Shown here one piece after another: positions 63,907 through 64,000 of a stretch of 64,000 nucleotides of DNA. The notes under the pieces are model-generated. The model was not told the origin of the DNA, did no database searches, and worked only from the letters and a program-made list of their open reading frames with translations. Position numbers and translations under genes: made by a program. The stretch is from the NCBI RefSeq assembly GCF_032393985.1, contig NZ_CP135918.1, positions 62,001 to 126,000 on the forward strand. The letters are read 5' to 3'. The stretch comes from Fischerella sp. JS2 (GTDB taxonomy: Bacteria > Cyanobacteriota > Cyanobacteriia > Cyanobacteriales > Nostocaceae). Each line of letters begins with the position of its first letter. Position 1 is the first letter of the stretch.

Positions 63907-64000
63907 ATGGATTATTCCCCAATAAAACAAGCACTAATAAACGTTCCAGAGAATGCACAAGAATCAACAGTCTGTAGCATATTTATCTCAGAGCTACTAA
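63907..64000 (+). CDS. Start of an unidentified gene (partial, runs off the window)
   Basis: The frame is open from ATG 63907 to the end, 31 residues (MDYSPIKQALINVPENAQES, then TVCSIFISELL). No stop is met. The nested hairpins just upstream support a real start. The family cannot be named from this length. Confidence 0.45.
   Translation, partial: MDYSPIKQALINVPENAQESTVCSIFISELL

Overview
The window looks like chromosomal DNA of a filamentous, probably heterocyst-forming cyanobacterium (Nostocales). The evidence is the abundance of the HIP1 octamer gcgatcgc, modest GC, cyanobacterial markers (VIPP1/IM30, a PsbP-like protein, a CyaC-type adenylate cyclase, an OCP-like helical carotenoid protein, a DciA/DUF721 protein) and gene gaps packed with short tandemly repeated heptamers and hairpin repeats typical of this group. 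No species name can be given from sequence alone.

Layout. 0-12 kb is housekeeping: TenA-like protein, a DapL-like aminotransferase, thioredoxin, a VIPP1/PspA pair, a SPOR protein, a DciA-like protein, several conserved unknowns, Maf and a PsbP-like protein. 12-15 kb is gene-poor, with an acyltransferase, a histidine-kinase remnant and a small gene with an internal stop. 15-30 kb holds a DUF5895-like protein, MurD, GlyS, tRNA-Gly(UCC), a TonB-like protein, a 1158-residue CyaC-type hybrid, a GNAT, a YqiA-like hydrolase and SurE. 29.7-33.3 kb is a lipoprotein / NRAMP-like transporter / two PRC-barrel gene operon, next to a collapsed second copy of the same cassette. 33.4-42.9 kb is a stress-type island: a carotenoid protein, an SDR, DUF6335, DUF2267, a DJ-1/ferritin-like fusion, an SRPBCC protein, two paralogous zinc dehydrogenases around a secreted repeat protein, HdeD and a cupin. 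43-49 kb has a CocE-type hydrolase, a GxxExxY gene embedded in repeats, and a cupin / cysteine hydrolase / amidohydrolase group that looks like catabolism of a nitrogenous compound. 48.8-53.5 kb is a decaying toxin-antitoxin zone: RelE remnant, HicB with a truncated HicA, a frameshifted HNH nuclease and an apparently intact MazEF-like pair, plus a Ser/Thr kinase with WD40 repeats. 54-64 kb returns to core metabolism: RpiA, a deoxyhypusine-synthase-like enzyme, CbiD and CobK for the corrin ring, two tandem TspO genes, a VanX-like dipeptidase and an SLH/GHL10 surface protein.

The strongest unusual signals are structural. Repeat DNA of the kind found between genes sits in frame inside murD, the aminotransferase gene and cyaC. 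The nramp-PRC-PRC cassette was duplicated and then lost most of one copy, leaving a chimeric reading frame. A terminal-inverted-repeat element and several other repeat families are present. No CRISPR array, rRNA gene or complete insertion sequence was seen.
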